From positions 434,001-498,000 of the forward strand of contig NZ_LT629765.1 in the NCBI RefSeq assembly GCF_900105305.1: DNA of 64,000 nucleotides. The letters run 5' to 3'. A program made the position numbers and the translations under genes. The notes below the pieces were generated by a model. That model was not told the DNA's origin. It saw nothing but the letters and a program-made list of their open reading frames with translations, and did no database searches. Positions 1-10,483 of the stretch are shown piece after piece (the stretch's first letter is position 1; every line of letters begins with the position of its first letter). This DNA comes from Corynebacterium timonense (GTDB taxonomy: Bacteria; Actinomycetota; Actinomycetes; Mycobacteriales; Mycobacteriaceae).

Positions 1-1
1 A

Positions 2-616
2 AACATCGAGATCAAGCGATCCATCCTCGCCGAGCTGGACGCGCAGGCCCCCGAGGGAGCCATTCTGGCTACGAACTCCTCCAACATCGTCTCCTCCCGC
101 CTGGCGGACGCCACCAACCGGCCCGAGAAGGTGTGCAACATGCACTTTTTCAACCCGGTGCTGGTGATGAAGGCCTGCGAGATCGTCGGGCACGAGGGCA
201 CGAGCGAGGAGACGCTGGCGGCGGTGGACACGCTCGCACGGGCGATGGGCCGCGACGTGATCCGCGTGCGCCGCGAGATCCCCGGCTTCGTTGCCAACCG
301 CCTGCTCAACGCGCTGCGCACCGAGGCACTCAAGCTCTACGAGGAGGGCTACGCCTCGTTCGAGGACATCGACACGGCGGCGCGCTCCGCGCTGCGCCAC
401 CCGATGGGCCCCTTCGAGCTCATGGACCTCGTCGGCATCGACGTCGCCTACCTTATCCGCAAGGCCGAGTACGAGCAGACCGGCGACGAGTCCTCCCTGC
501 CCGCCGCAGCGATGGAGCGCATGTACAACACCGGCAACTACGGCAAGAAGACCGGCAAAGGCTGGTACGAGTACGACGACCAGGGGCGCAAGGGCCGCCC
601 GAACCCCGACTTCTAA
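2..616 (+). CDS. 3-hydroxyacyl-CoA dehydrogenase, C-terminal part (5' truncated by window)
   Basis: The reading frame is open from base 2 to the TAA at 614-616, so the N-terminal NAD-binding half lies outside the window. The visible part has the family segments ATNSSNIV and MHFFNPVLVMK, followed by the C-terminal dehydrogenase domain with the dimer-helix sequence GFVANRLLNAL and HPMGPFELMDLVG. The enzyme would oxidise 3-hydroxyacyl-CoA, most like 3-hydroxybutyryl-CoA dehydrogenase, in fatty-acid or short-chain acid catabolism. It ends in YGKKTGKGWYEYD, typical of the family, so the C terminus is complete. It converges on the monooxygenase gene and is followed by a strong hairpin. The exact substrate is not decidable. 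Confidence 0.88.
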   Translation, partial: NIEIKRSILAELDAQAPEGAILATNSSNIVSSRLADATNRPEKVCNMHFFNPVLVMKACEIVGHEGTSEETLAAVDTLARAMGRDVIRVRREIPGFVANRLLNALRTEALKLYEEGYASFEDIDTAARSALRHPMGPFELMDLVGIDVAYLIRKAEYEQTGDESSLPAAAMERMYNTGNYGKKTGKGWYEYDDQGRKGRPNPDF

Positions 617-628
617 GCAGTAACGCCC

Positions 629-663
629 AACGCCCCGCTCCGGTGAGAACCGGGCGGGGCGTT
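629..663 (+). terminator. Hairpin terminator after the dehydrogenase
   Basis: Arms AACGCCCCGC (629-638) and GCGGGGCGTT (654-663) pair perfectly. Inside them CGGT/ACCG extends the stem around a GAGA loop. It lies 13 bases past the stop codon. Only a short T-run follows, so it may act in both directions between two convergent genes. Confidence 0.7.
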
Positions 664-676
664 CCGCGTGGCGTCG

Positions 677-2491
677 TTACGCGAAGTTCAGGCCGGTGAA
701 CCTGCCGTCGGCGCGCCATTGACGCACGTGGTTGAAGAAGGCCTTCTTGCCGGCGGGGAAGCCCACCGAGCGGCGCTCCGCCATGCCGATCTCCCGCTTG
801 CCCTCGCCGTTGAGGTAGCCGGGGGTGCACTCGGGGTCGTCGGCGACCGTGCCGTTTTCCACGAGGTGGTCGACCCACGCGTCCTCCGCTTCCTGCGTCG
901 GCTCGAAGACCTCCGCGCCGGAATCCAGCGTGTGGTCAATGACGGCGCGCAGCACGCGAGCGCCGTCCGCGAAGTTCTGCGGCACGTTGGAGACCAGGAA
1001 CGCCGCCTGCACGGACTGCTGGAAGAACATGTTGGGGAAGTCGTGGGTGAAGTAGCCCATGTAGGTGAGCATCCCGTCGTTCCACTTGTCGCGCAGCTTC
1101 AGGCCGTTGCGGCCGATGACGTCGAAGAAGGCGTCCTTGGAGGCGTTGCGGTTGTAGAGGAACCCCGTGGAGTAGATGATCATGTCCACCGGGTACTCCA
1201 CGCCCTGGATGACCACGCCGTTTTCGGTGATGCGCTCGACGCCCTTACCGTCGGTGTCCACGAGCTCCACGTTGTCGCGGTTGAAGGTCTGCAGGTACTC
1301 GTCGTGGAAGCCGGGGCGCTTGCACCACGCGCGGTACCAGGCCTTGAGGCCGTCCGCGGTCGCCTTGTCCTCGACCTCCACGTCCGTCCTATCACGGATG
1401 GACTGCTGCACCTCGTCGTCCCACTGGTAGAGCACCGACCGGAACTTCTCGGGGGTCATGTCGCCCTCAATGGCCTCCAGGCGGTGCGCGAGCTTGCGCC
1501 CGTTCATGGTCCAGCCGTCGCTGAGCAGGTCGACGGTGTCACTGGAGGGGTAGTTGCCCACCTTGTACTCCTCGACGAAGTCGAGGAAGTTGTCGTAGAC
1601 CTTCTGCTGCCAGCCCTCCTGGGAGGTCAGCTCGTCCCACCACTCGTAGTCCGTCGGGCCGTTGCCGCGCACGTCCACCGAGGTCGGGGTACGCTGGATC
1701 ACGAGCAGCTTCTTGGCGGTCTTCGCCAGCTCGGGAACAACCTGGATGGCCGTGGCGCCGGTGCCGATGATGGCCACCGTCTTGTCGCTCAGCTTGTCCA
1801 TCTCGGCGCCGTCGGGGGAGCCGCCGGTGGCGTTGTAATCCCAACGCGCGGTGTGGAACCACTCGCCCTTGTAGTCCATCGTGCCCGGGAAGGAGGGCAG
1901 GCGCGGGACGTTGAGCGAGCCGATTCCGAGGCTGACAAACTGCGAGGTGAAGTTGTCGCCGCGGTTGGTGGTGATGCGCCAGCGCTTGATGTCCTCCTCC
2001 CACGACAGGCCGGTGACGCGGGTGTGGAAGTACGCGTCCTTGTACAGGTCGAAGTGGCGGCCGATGCGCTGCGCGTGGGCGTAGATCTCGGGGCCGTGGG
2101 CGTAGCGCTCAGTCGGCTTGTGGCCGGTCTCCTCCAGCAGAGGCATGTACACCACGGAGGCGGTGTCGCACATGACGCCGGGGTAGCGGTTCCAGTACCA
2201 CACGCCGCCGAAGTCGCCGGCTTGGTCGAGGATGCGCAACTGGCGGTCGGATTTGCGCAGCTCAGCGGCGGTCATGAGGCCCGCCCAGCCGCCGCCGAGG
2301 AGGGTGACCTCGACGTCGTCGTGGAGCGGCTCGCGCGGGGTGACCTCCTTGTAGGGGTCCAGCTCGTCGGGGTTGATGATGGTCTCGATGCGGACGAAGT
2401 CCTCGTCCTTCGACTTGCGGGCGGCGAGGCGCTTGTCGCGCTCCTCGTCGTACTTGCGCTGCAGATCCTTGTTGGGCACGGTCGTGGTCAT
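677..2491 (-). CDS. Flavin monooxygenase of the Baeyer-Villiger type
   Basis: This 604-residue protein has an N-terminal FAD-binding Rossmann motif (LLGGGWAGLMTA, about residues 65-76). It also has the Baeyer-Villiger fingerprint in the form YKGEWFHTARWD (usual first residue F, here Y) and a second NADPH-binding Rossmann motif, IIGTGATA. Length and motif order match cyclohexanone or phenylacetone monooxygenase-like enzymes, which insert oxygen next to a ketone carbonyl using NADPH and O2. The ATG at 2491 has an AGGAC ribosome site seven bases upstream. It lies 51 bp downstream of the esterase gene on the same strand, which suggests ketone to ester to acid plus alcohol. The ketone substrate is unknown. 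Confidence 0.88.
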   Translation of the reverse strand: MTTTVPNKDLQRKYDEERDKRLAARKSKDEDFVRIETIINPDELDPYKEVTPREPLHDDVEVTLLGGGWAGLMTAAELRKSDRQLRILDQAGDFGGVWYWNRYPGVMCDTASVVYMPLLEETGHKPTERYAHGPEIYAHAQRIGRHFDLYKDAYFHTRVTGLSWEEDIKRWRITTNRGDNFTSQFVSLGIGSLNVPRLPSFPGTMDYKGEWFHTARWDYNATGGSPDGAEMDKLSDKTVAIIGTGATAIQVVPELAKTAKKLLVIQRTPTSVDVRGNGPTDYEWWDELTSQEGWQQKVYDNFLDFVEEYKVGNYPSSDTVDLLSDGWTMNGRKLAHRLEAIEGDMTPEKFRSVLYQWDDEVQQSIRDRTDVEVEDKATADGLKAWYRAWCKRPGFHDEYLQTFNRDNVELVDTDGKGVERITENGVVIQGVEYPVDMIIYSTGFLYNRNASKDAFFDVIGRNGLKLRDKWNDGMLTYMGYFTHDFPNMFFQQSVQAAFLVSNVPQNFADGARVLRAVIDHTLDSGAEVFEPTQEAEDAWVDHLVENGTVADDPECTPGYLNGEGKREIGMAERRSVGFPAGKKAFFNHVRQWRADGRFTGLNFA

Positions 2492-2542
2492 TGTGTTGTC
2501 CTGCTTTCTGGCTTTCTGGGTTTCTGGGTTTTAGCTGGCGTT

Positions 2543-4027
2543 TTAGCGCTGGTCCTGCCACGCGGTGAAGGTGGCTTCGTCGAGGTCGTTGACGATGCGG
2601 AGGCCGTCGGCGTCGAAAACGCCCGTTGTCGTCGTTCCGTCCCCGAAGTAGGGCTCCCAGCCCGGGTTCAGCGTGGTGATGAAGGACACCCACGCGCCGT
2701 GCGCGGCGTCCGCGAGCGCGCCGGGGAGGTCCTCGCCGGCGGTGGCGCGCGCCGCGTCCGTGTCCACGGTGTTGAACACGAAGGGCAGCTCGAGCATGTG
2801 GTACGAGCCCAACGCGCCGCCGAACGAAGGGGAGGGCCACACGAACTTGTAGCGGAATGTCGGGGCCGAGCTCGCTTGTCGACGCCTGACGAACTCCCGC
2901 AACGGGAGTTGGAACTTCCACAGGTCCATAAACGTGGTCAGGCTGCGTCCCGGGTGCGGGTCCGCCTCGTCGGTGACCAGGCGGATCACAGTCTCCGGGT
3001 CGCGGGCTCCGCCCGCGCGCACCGCGGCCTCGAGCTGCTCGGGGGTGGCCGAGTCGTAGAGCCCCAGGCCGGTGACGAACATGGATCCCTCGTCCTGGTT
3101 GGTGCCGATGAGCACTGGGACGTCGGCGCCCTCGCCGCGGGCGAGCACGTCGAGCGGGTGCTCCGGCAGCACGTCGCCGTCGATGCTGGGCTGCCACGCC
3201 ATGCTGCTTCCCGCCAGGTCGGCGAAGGTCTGCGTGTCCGTGGATGCGGCCACCTCCGCCTCGATCGCGGCCGAGGCCTGGAGGATTGTCTCTTCCGGCA
3301 GCGCGCCGAGCGCCTCCGCGGTGGGCTCGGCGCCGACGTGCTCCGCGAAGCGCCGGCCAACGGCCAGCGCTCCCTCCTGGGCAACGACGTTGTGCGCCGC
3401 GCCCGATTCGAGGATCGCCCCGTGAAATAGGCCGCGCGCCTTCGGGGAAGCGAGCAGCGCCGCGACGCTCATCGCGCCGGCGGATTCGCCGCCGATGACG
3501 ACATGGTCGGGGTTTCCGCCGAACTGCGAGATGTTGTCGCGGACCCAGGTCAGAGCCGCAATTTGGTCGCGGAGCATGTTGTTCGACGTGCCGTCGTCAA
3601 GCTGGATCCCGCCCTCGGCGCCGAGCCTGTAGTTCAGCGTCACGGCGACGATGCCGTTCGCGGCAAAGGACGCGCCGTCGAGCACTTCGGTGGCACCCGA
3701 ACCGTTGCGGTAGGCCCCGCCGTGGATGAACACGTAGACCGGCGCCTGCCCCTGGGGGTCCGGCGTCCAGACGTTCAGGTTGAGCCTGTCCTCGCCCATG
3801 TACAGCGGGTTATCAATCAAAGCCAGCGCGGCCTGCGGGTACTGGTTTTGCGCCGCGGTCGGCCCGTACGTGCGGGCGTCAAACCCCTCCGGAAGCGCAA
3901 CAGCCTCCGGAGGGCGGAAGCGTCGCGCGCCGACGGGCGGCTTCGCGTACGAGATTCCGTAAAAAGCAGTGACGGTCCGGCCCGACGTGCGGGGCCCGGT
4001 GACGTCAACGCCGCTGATGGTTACCAT
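2543..4027 (-). CDS. Type B carboxylesterase
   Basis: This is a 494-residue alpha/beta hydrolase of the carboxylesterase type B family. The nucleophile elbow GESAGAMS gives the catalytic Ser, NQDEGSMF fits the acidic residue region, and GSYHMLELPFVF carries the catalytic His. YVFIHGGAYRNGSG forms the oxyanion-hole strand, and no signal peptide is visible, so it should be cytoplasmic. It is the first gene of a probable operon with the monooxygenase downstream, and would hydrolyse the ester that enzyme makes. The start at 4027 follows a purine-rich AGAAGAAAG stretch. A sister arrangement is known in ketone-degrading actinobacteria; the shared role here is inferred. Confidence 0.86.
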   Translation of the reverse strand: MVTISGVDVTGPRTSGRTVTAFYGISYAKPPVGARRFRPPEAVALPEGFDARTYGPTAAQNQYPQAALALIDNPLYMGEDRLNLNVWTPDPQGQAPVYVFIHGGAYRNGSGATEVLDGASFAANGIVAVTLNYRLGAEGGIQLDDGTSNNMLRDQIAALTWVRDNISQFGGNPDHVVIGGESAGAMSVAALLASPKARGLFHGAILESGAAHNVVAQEGALAVGRRFAEHVGAEPTAEALGALPEETILQASAAIEAEVAASTDTQTFADLAGSSMAWQPSIDGDVLPEHPLDVLARGEGADVPVLIGTNQDEGSMFVTGLGLYDSATPEQLEAAVRAGGARDPETVIRLVTDEADPHPGRSLTTFMDLWKFQLPLREFVRRRQASSAPTFRYKFVWPSPSFGGALGSYHMLELPFVFNTVDTDAARATAGEDLPGALADAAHGAWVSFITTLNPGWEPYFGDGTTTTGVFDADGLRIVNDLDEATFTAWQDQR

Positions 4028-4375
4028 TGCTTTCTTCTCTACTTCTCCGAACGTGGTGGGTACTTCACCCCGGCGAGGCCGGTTGCCTCCGCTGTGGGTT
4101 ACTCCGCACCGTAATGGTTTATGTGATGCACGTCTCTCACTGCGAGAAAATTAGTGCGATTCATTCCAAGTTCGGCACCCGCTTTTTCGTTTGGTGAATG
4201 AAACAAGAGAGTTTCGTTTGGGGCGTCCTATTGGCGCTGGATCGCGACGTTGGGCCTGCTCGTAGGGGGCGCTCGATAACGCCTGGGGTCTGTCGGGTTT
4301 CGTGGAGGCGGAATGGGTTTTGCTTGATGCCCTGGTCGTCCCCGGGGAGGCCCCGGGTCGCGTGCCTTGGAATGC

Positions 4376-4795
4376 GTTGAGGTCGACGTGTTGTGGTGCC
4401 CTGGTCGACGTCAGCGACAACCCGCACGCAAAACCCCTGGTCGCGTGCCTTGGAATGTGTTGAGGTTGACTAGGTCGGGCACCCTCCTCGACCTTAGCGA
4501 GGTCCCGCTCGTAAAACCCCAGGTGGCGTGAGCCTGGATTGCGTTGAGGTCGAGTGGGCCCGGCGCCCTCCTCGACCTCAGCGACATCCCGCGCGTAAAA
4601 CCCAAGGTCGCGCAGCCCCTCAACACCGTGAGGTCGAGTAGGCCCGGCGCCCTGGTCGACCTCAGCGACATCCCGTACACAAAACCCCAGGTCGCGCAAC
4701 CCCACAACACCTTGAGGTCGACTAGCCCCAGCGTCCTAAAGGCACAACGGCGACAACCCACACACAAAACCCCAGGTTGACCTCAGCGAAAACCA
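4376..4795. repeat. Five degenerate ~84-bp tandem repeats with internal hairpins
   Basis: Units begin near 4376, 4459, 4543, 4628 and 4711. The clearest copies contain TGAGGTCGA, then 18-20 bases, then TCGACCTCA, a perfect 9-bp inverted repeat. This is followed by a spacer holding AAAACCC and a GGTCGCG-type element. The last copy is the most diverged and the first copy has changed arm bases. Because 84 is divisible by three, long spurious open frames run through on both strands with ~28-residue repeats. They lack codon-position bias and ribosome sites, so I treat the stretch as non-coding. The rest of 4028-4870 shows no gene I can support. Confidence 0.85.
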
Positions 4796-4870
4796 GGAGC
4801 GCAACGCCACAGGAACCTCAACCGAAACCGTTTCGTGGGCGGGCAGCGGGAACCGGTAGACTACGCCCCC

Positions 4871-7047
<2,177 letters not shown>

Positions 7048-7103
7048 GCCCCTGGGATTCCGCGGCCCGCCGTTTTCCCGCGCTCAAGGCCGCATCCCCA
7101 CCC

Positions 7104-7195
7104 AAACCCCGACTTCCAAACCCCGACTTATCGCCGTCGCCCCCGAGGCCCCCAAACCGGCCCGGCGAACAGTCGGGGTTTGAAAGTCGGGGTTT
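7104..7195 (+). terminator. Very long hairpin between eno and divIC
   Basis: Bases 7104-7128 and 7171-7195 form a 25-bp inverted repeat with one G/A difference that still pairs as a wobble. Each arm is itself a direct repeat of the element AACCCCGACT, so alternative pairings exist. The 42-base loop is C-rich. Reading along eno the right arm ends in GGTTTT, so it can act as a terminator. The size is larger than needed for that job. Confidence 0.6.
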
Positions 7196-7274
7196 TCGGT
7201 GTCGGGCGAACCGCCGCATTAGCAAGAGTGGCGCCCCGCCGCGGTCTCGACACCGGCTAGACTCAACACTCACT

Positions 7275-7766
7275 ATGACCTCACGCGCCACACAACCCCA
7301 GCCCAGCCGCCGGCCTCGTCGCAAAGCGACGGAGGTGCCGGTGGCCTCGCGTGACCGGGAGCGTGCGGAGCGGAAGAAAAAGAAGCGCACCGTGCCCTTC
7401 GAGGGGGACATCGTGAGCTTGGCTGTGATCATCGCGGTCGTGCTCCTGGTGCTCGTTGCCGTGGCCGTGCCGCTGCGCAACTACTACGAGGGGCGGAGTG
7501 AGATTGCGCGGCTTGAGGCGTCGATCCAGGAGCTGGAGCAGCGCAAGGCTGACCTGGAGGGGGACATCGCGAAGCACAGGGACGAGGAGTTCATCAAGCA
7601 GGAGGCGCGCCGGCGCCTGGGGATGATCGAGCCGGGGGAGACCGCGTGGCGGATCATTGACCCGCGGATGACGCACGGCGAGTCGATCACGACCGACGAG
7701 ATCCCCGATACCCGGCCGTGGCCGCAGGTTATGCTCGACAGCCTGCGCGAAGTGCCGGAGTCCTGA
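7275..7766 (+). CDS. FtsB/DivIC-type septum formation initiator
   Basis: This 163-residue bitopic membrane protein has a basic cytoplasmic N-terminal tail (RRPRRKATE, RDRERAERKKKKR). One membrane helix follows (about 57-76, LAVIIAVVLLVLVAVAVPL), then a coiled coil (about 82-112, EIARLEASIQELEQRKADLEG). The FtsB family block EEFIKQEARRRLGMIEPGET completes it. Such proteins link the late divisome proteins at the septum. It lies downstream of eno as in mycobacteria (Rv1024). The ATG at 7275 starts 79 bases after the long hairpin, so it probably has its own promoter. Confidence 0.9.
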   Translation: MTSRATQPQPSRRPRRKATEVPVASRDRERAERKKKKRTVPFEGDIVSLAVIIAVVLLVLVAVAVPLRNYYEGRSEIARLEASIQELEQRKADLEGDIAKHRDEEFIKQEARRRLGMIEPGETAWRIIDPRMTHGESITTDEIPDTRPWPQVMLDSLREVPES

Positions 7767-7789
7767 GCGCTACTGCCCAATCAACGGTC

Positions 7790-8374
7790 CTAGCAACCGT
7801 CATGGAGGCGCCACAGCTGGCTGTGCGCAGCGCGCACAAATTGCTCCGCACCCGTCTGTTCTAATCTGCCTAGGACTTCCTTGACGGATAGGGCGGGGTT
7901 GCGCGTGGCTTCTGATTGGCGTTGGAGAGCCTGGATGACCAGGCGGGGGGCCAGGTCGAGTTGATTGGGGAGGAACTCGTCTCCGCTTTGAACGGAAAGC
8001 CCAAGTGCTGAGAGCCTGGATCGTGGAAAGTCCTTTATGTTGTCGGTCACTATGACGTCCGCGCGCCCACGAATGGCCGCGGCTACCACGTGGCGGTCGT
8101 TACCGTCGGGCAGGTCGACACACGCGATCAATTCCTGCCAGTCTGCCACCAGCGCGTCCTCGAAAGCCTCGTTCATCATGGTTGCTCTGTGCCGAGCTTT
8201 GTTATCTGCTTTCAACGACGGATGAATTTTTTCAATCGCGAAGGTAACTTCGTCGAGGATTCTGTCGCTCCAGAGCGGCCGATAGAGGCCGGCCTCAGCG
8301 AGCCGAAGTAGAGTATCGGCTTTCGTGATCGGGACAAGGACGCACGCGTCACGCAGTGCGCTGAACTTAGTCAC
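7790..8374 (-). CDS. PIN-domain ribonuclease toxin
   Basis: This 194-residue PIN-domain protein has acidic residues in the expected places: D9 (RDACVLVP), E42 (RILDEV), D93 (DGNDRHVVAAAI) and D111 (VTDNIKDF). These would bind the Mg2+/Mn2+ needed for RNA cleavage, as in VapC toxins. It is longer than typical VapC (about 130 residues), with a helical C-terminal extension, and belongs to a larger PIN-3-like group. The GTG start overlaps the end of the upstream HTH gene by eight bases (GTGACTAAG shared frame shift), so translation is coupled. Together they form a likely type II toxin-antitoxin unit. The target RNA is unknown. Confidence 0.82.
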   Translation of the reverse strand: MTKFSALRDACVLVPITKADTLLRLAEAGLYRPLWSDRILDEVTFAIEKIHPSLKADNKARHRATMMNEAFEDALVADWQELIACVDLPDGNDRHVVAAAIRGRADVIVTDNIKDFPRSRLSALGLSVQSGDEFLPNQLDLAPRLVIQALQRQSEATRNPALSVKEVLGRLEQTGAEQFVRAAHSQLWRLHDGC

Positions 8375-8891
8375 GGTTGTTCTCGCTCAGCTGCTGGCGT
8401 GCCTCGCGTAGCGCGTCGTTGTATCTCAGCCCGTCAGTGTCGTACAGGCCGCTTTCCGAGGCTTCTGCAGTGAGGGCGTCGAGCGTCCTACGGCGCTCGT
8501 CCTGCTTTGCGGTTTGGTAGGCGACGATATCGCACAGCCGAATCCGCCGATGCCTTCCAGTCGGTGTACGCTCGAATGGGATTCTCTCACGTTCCAGCAG
8601 TTTGATTAGCGTTGGACGGCTAATCCCCAAAAAATTCGCGGCTTCTTGTGTGGTGAGGAGTTGGTCGACCGGAGCGACGGTGATCGCCTTGCCTAGACGC
8701 ATCGCCTCGACTACGTCGCGGAGGACCGTGAACGCCTCTTCTGGGATTGGAACGTGCTGCCCGTCTGGGCCTAGTAAGACAGCGGGAGAGGGGTGCCGTT
8801 CAAGGAAAAGGCTGAGGTCAAGCATCGGTTCTAGGTCCGCCGAGGATAATACCGTGGTCTGCTCGAGGGGAGTGGCTTTGCGCGTCGTCAT
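8367..8891 (-). CDS. Excisionase-type HTH antitoxin partner of the PIN toxin
   Basis: This 174-residue protein has a MerR/excisionase-like helix-turn-helix at about 75-120: LLTTQEAANFLGISRPTLIK, followed by ERIPFERTPTGRHRRI. It is the usual DNA-binding antitoxin or repressor type found before long PIN toxins. The C-terminal region would wrap the toxin, by analogy. The ATG at 8891 is chosen because the longer frame starting at 8948 would run through the AT-rich promoter (8892-8945, with TATAGT-like boxes on the minus strand). Both TA genes look lower in GC than their neighbours. They interrupt the usually adjacent divIC and DUF501 genes, which suggests acquisition. Confidence 0.8.
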   Translation of the reverse strand: MTTRKATPLEQTTVLSSADLEPMLDLSLFLERHPSPAVLLGPDGQHVPIPEEAFTVLRDVVEAMRLGKAITVAPVDQLLTTQEAANFLGISRPTLIKLLERERIPFERTPTGRHRRIRLCDIVAYQTAKQDERRRTLDALTAEASESGLYDTDGLRYNDALREARQQLSENNRD

Positions 8892-8998
8892 GGCATAACT
8901 ATAGTCTCCAAAATCGAAAAAATCGAAAGAGAGAGAGATGTATACCACAGATTCTCGGGCAGGGTACGGGGAGCGTGTTCGCGGGTAACATCGCCACC

Positions 8999-9544
8999 AT
9001 GACCGTCTCCCAGGAAGACCTCGACACCGTTGCGCAGCAGCTGGGCCGCGTCCCGCGCGGGGCGCTCGCCATCGCCTACCGCACGCCCGACGGGCAACCC
9101 GCGGTGGTCACGACCGCGCCCCGGCTTGACGACGGCACACCCTTTCCCACCCTCTACTACCTCACGGACCCCCGGCTGACCGCGGAGGCGAGCCGCCTGG
9201 AGGTCGCGCAGGTGATGAAATGGATGGAGTCCCGCTTGGCCACGGACGAGGCCCTGCAGGAGGATTACCGCGCAGCCCACGAGCACTACTTGGCCACGCG
9301 TAACGCGATCGGGGACTTGGGCACCGACTTCTCGGGCGGCGGCATGCCTGATCGGGTGAAGTGCCTGCACGTGCTCATCGCCTACGCGCTGGCGGAGGGG
9401 CCGCAGCGCGTTCGCCTCGGCACGGAGGCGGTGGCCTTGGCTGCCGGCCACGGCGGTCTGCGGGGCACGGCGCTGCCTCAGGACTGGCCGACACTGGACC
9501 AGCTTGGCATTACTCTCGACGAAGCAGGGGAGGGGTTGGCATGA
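8999..9544 (+). CDS. DUF501 protein (Rv1025-like)
   Basis: This is a 181-residue cytoplasmic protein of the DUF501 family, conserved in actinobacteria between divIC and ppx. Family features seen are LGRVPRGALAIAYR, PFPTLYYLTDP, EHYLATRNAI and GMPDRVKCLHVLIAYALAEG. No catalytic function is established. Its strict neighbour link suggests a role near polyphosphate or cell-envelope control, but that is only context. ATG 8999 gives the conserved opening; an in-frame GTG at 8975 would add eight residues. The stop overlaps the ppx start by four bases (ATGA), so the two are translationally coupled. Confidence 0.88.
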   Translation: MTVSQEDLDTVAQQLGRVPRGALAIAYRTPDGQPAVVTTAPRLDDGTPFPTLYYLTDPRLTAEASRLEVAQVMKWMESRLATDEALQEDYRAAHEHYLATRNAIGDLGTDFSGGGMPDRVKCLHVLIAYALAEGPQRVRLGTEAVALAAGHGGLRGTALPQDWPTLDQLGITLDEAGEGLA

Positions 9545-10473
9545 CAACGCCGTTGAGGGTCGCGGGCGTGGACTGCGGCACGAATTCCATCCGCCTGCTC
9601 ATCAGCGAGGTGGCCCCGGACGGGTCGCTGCGCGAGATCACGCGCACGAACACGATCGTCCGGCTGGGGCAGGGCGTCGACGAGACCGGCAGGCTGCACC
9701 CGGACGCCATCGAGCGCACGCGCGTCGCGCTCGCCGACTACGTCCACGACATGCTCGACGCGGGGGTCACCCGGGTCCGCATGGTGGCCACCTCCGCCAC
9801 GCGCGACGCTGCCAACAAAGAGGACTTCTTCGGCATGACGCGCGCCCTGCTCGGCCACGTTGAACTGGGTAAACACGCCGACGTGATCAGCGGCGAGGAG
9901 GAAGCGGCCCTGTCGTACGCGGGCGCAACGGCAGACCTCGGCGCCGACAAGGGGCCGTTCTGTGTCATCGACCTGGGAGGAGGATCCACGGAGTTTGTCA
10001 CCCCCTCGGGCGCGGCGTCCACCCAGATGGGCTGCGTGCGCCTGACCGAGCGCTTCATGCGCTCCGACCCGCCCACGGCCGAGGAAACGGATCGAGCCCG
10101 CGCGTACGTCCGCGACACACTGGACGGTGTGGCCCCGCTGTTCGAGAACGTACGAACCTTCGTCGGCTGCGCCGGCACCTTCACAACGCTCTCCGCGCTC
10201 ACCCAGAACCTGCCCAGCTACGACCCCGCGAGGATCCACCTGTCGCAGCTGCTTGTCGACGACCTCCTAGCCACCACCACAACCCTGCGCGCCCAGACTG
10301 CCGAGCAGCGCCGCGAAAGCCCAGTCATGCACCCCGGCCGCGCGGACGTCATCGCTGCGGGCGCCGTGGTGGTGGAGGAGGTGCTCGCGCTCGCCCGGGA
10401 ACGCGCGGGGATAGACAGCATCGTTGTCAGCGAGAAGGACATCCTCGACGGGATCGTCACCAGCCTGCTGTAG
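9541..10473 (+). CDS. Ppx/GppA-family exopolyphosphatase
   Basis: This 310-residue member of the ASKHA/actin-fold Ppx/GppA family has phosphate-1 motif DCGTNSIRLLI (about 10-20), RMVATSATRDAAN, the catalytic SGEEEAALSYAG (glutamate), and phosphate-2 motif VIDLGGGSTEFV. It would hydrolyse polyphosphate and possibly pppGpp. The short form (about 310 residues, no extra C-terminal domain) matches the two corynebacterial Ppx enzymes. The ATG at 9541 overlaps the DUF501 stop by four bases. In this window it lies only ~1.8 kb from a small alarmone synthetase, though that closeness may be chance. Confidence 0.9.
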   Translation: MTTPLRVAGVDCGTNSIRLLISEVAPDGSLREITRTNTIVRLGQGVDETGRLHPDAIERTRVALADYVHDMLDAGVTRVRMVATSATRDAANKEDFFGMTRALLGHVELGKHADVISGEEEAALSYAGATADLGADKGPFCVIDLGGGSTEFVTPSGAASTQMGCVRLTERFMRSDPPTAEETDRARAYVRDTLDGVAPLFENVRTFVGCAGTFTTLSALTQNLPSYDPARIHLSQLLVDDLLATTTTLRAQTAEQRRESPVMHPGRADVIAAGAVVVEEVLALARERAGIDSIVVSEKDILDGIVTSLL

Positions 10474-10483
10474 GGGCCGCGGT

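Noticed and set aside
2505..2535. Short direct repeats of TTTCTGG between monooxygenase and esterase genes
   Set aside because: Three short copies over 30 bases are common slippage and show no structure.
668..3430. A 920-codon open frame on the plus strand
   Set aside because: It is the antisense shadow of the monooxygenase and esterase genes, caused by high third-position GC. It has no domain and the minus-strand genes have clear motifs.
4151..4767. Repeat-protein frames with ~28-residue repeats on the minus strand
   Set aside because: They exist because the DNA repeat is ~84 bp, a multiple of three, so all frames stay partly open. No ribosome site, no motif, and the repeat contains hairpins.
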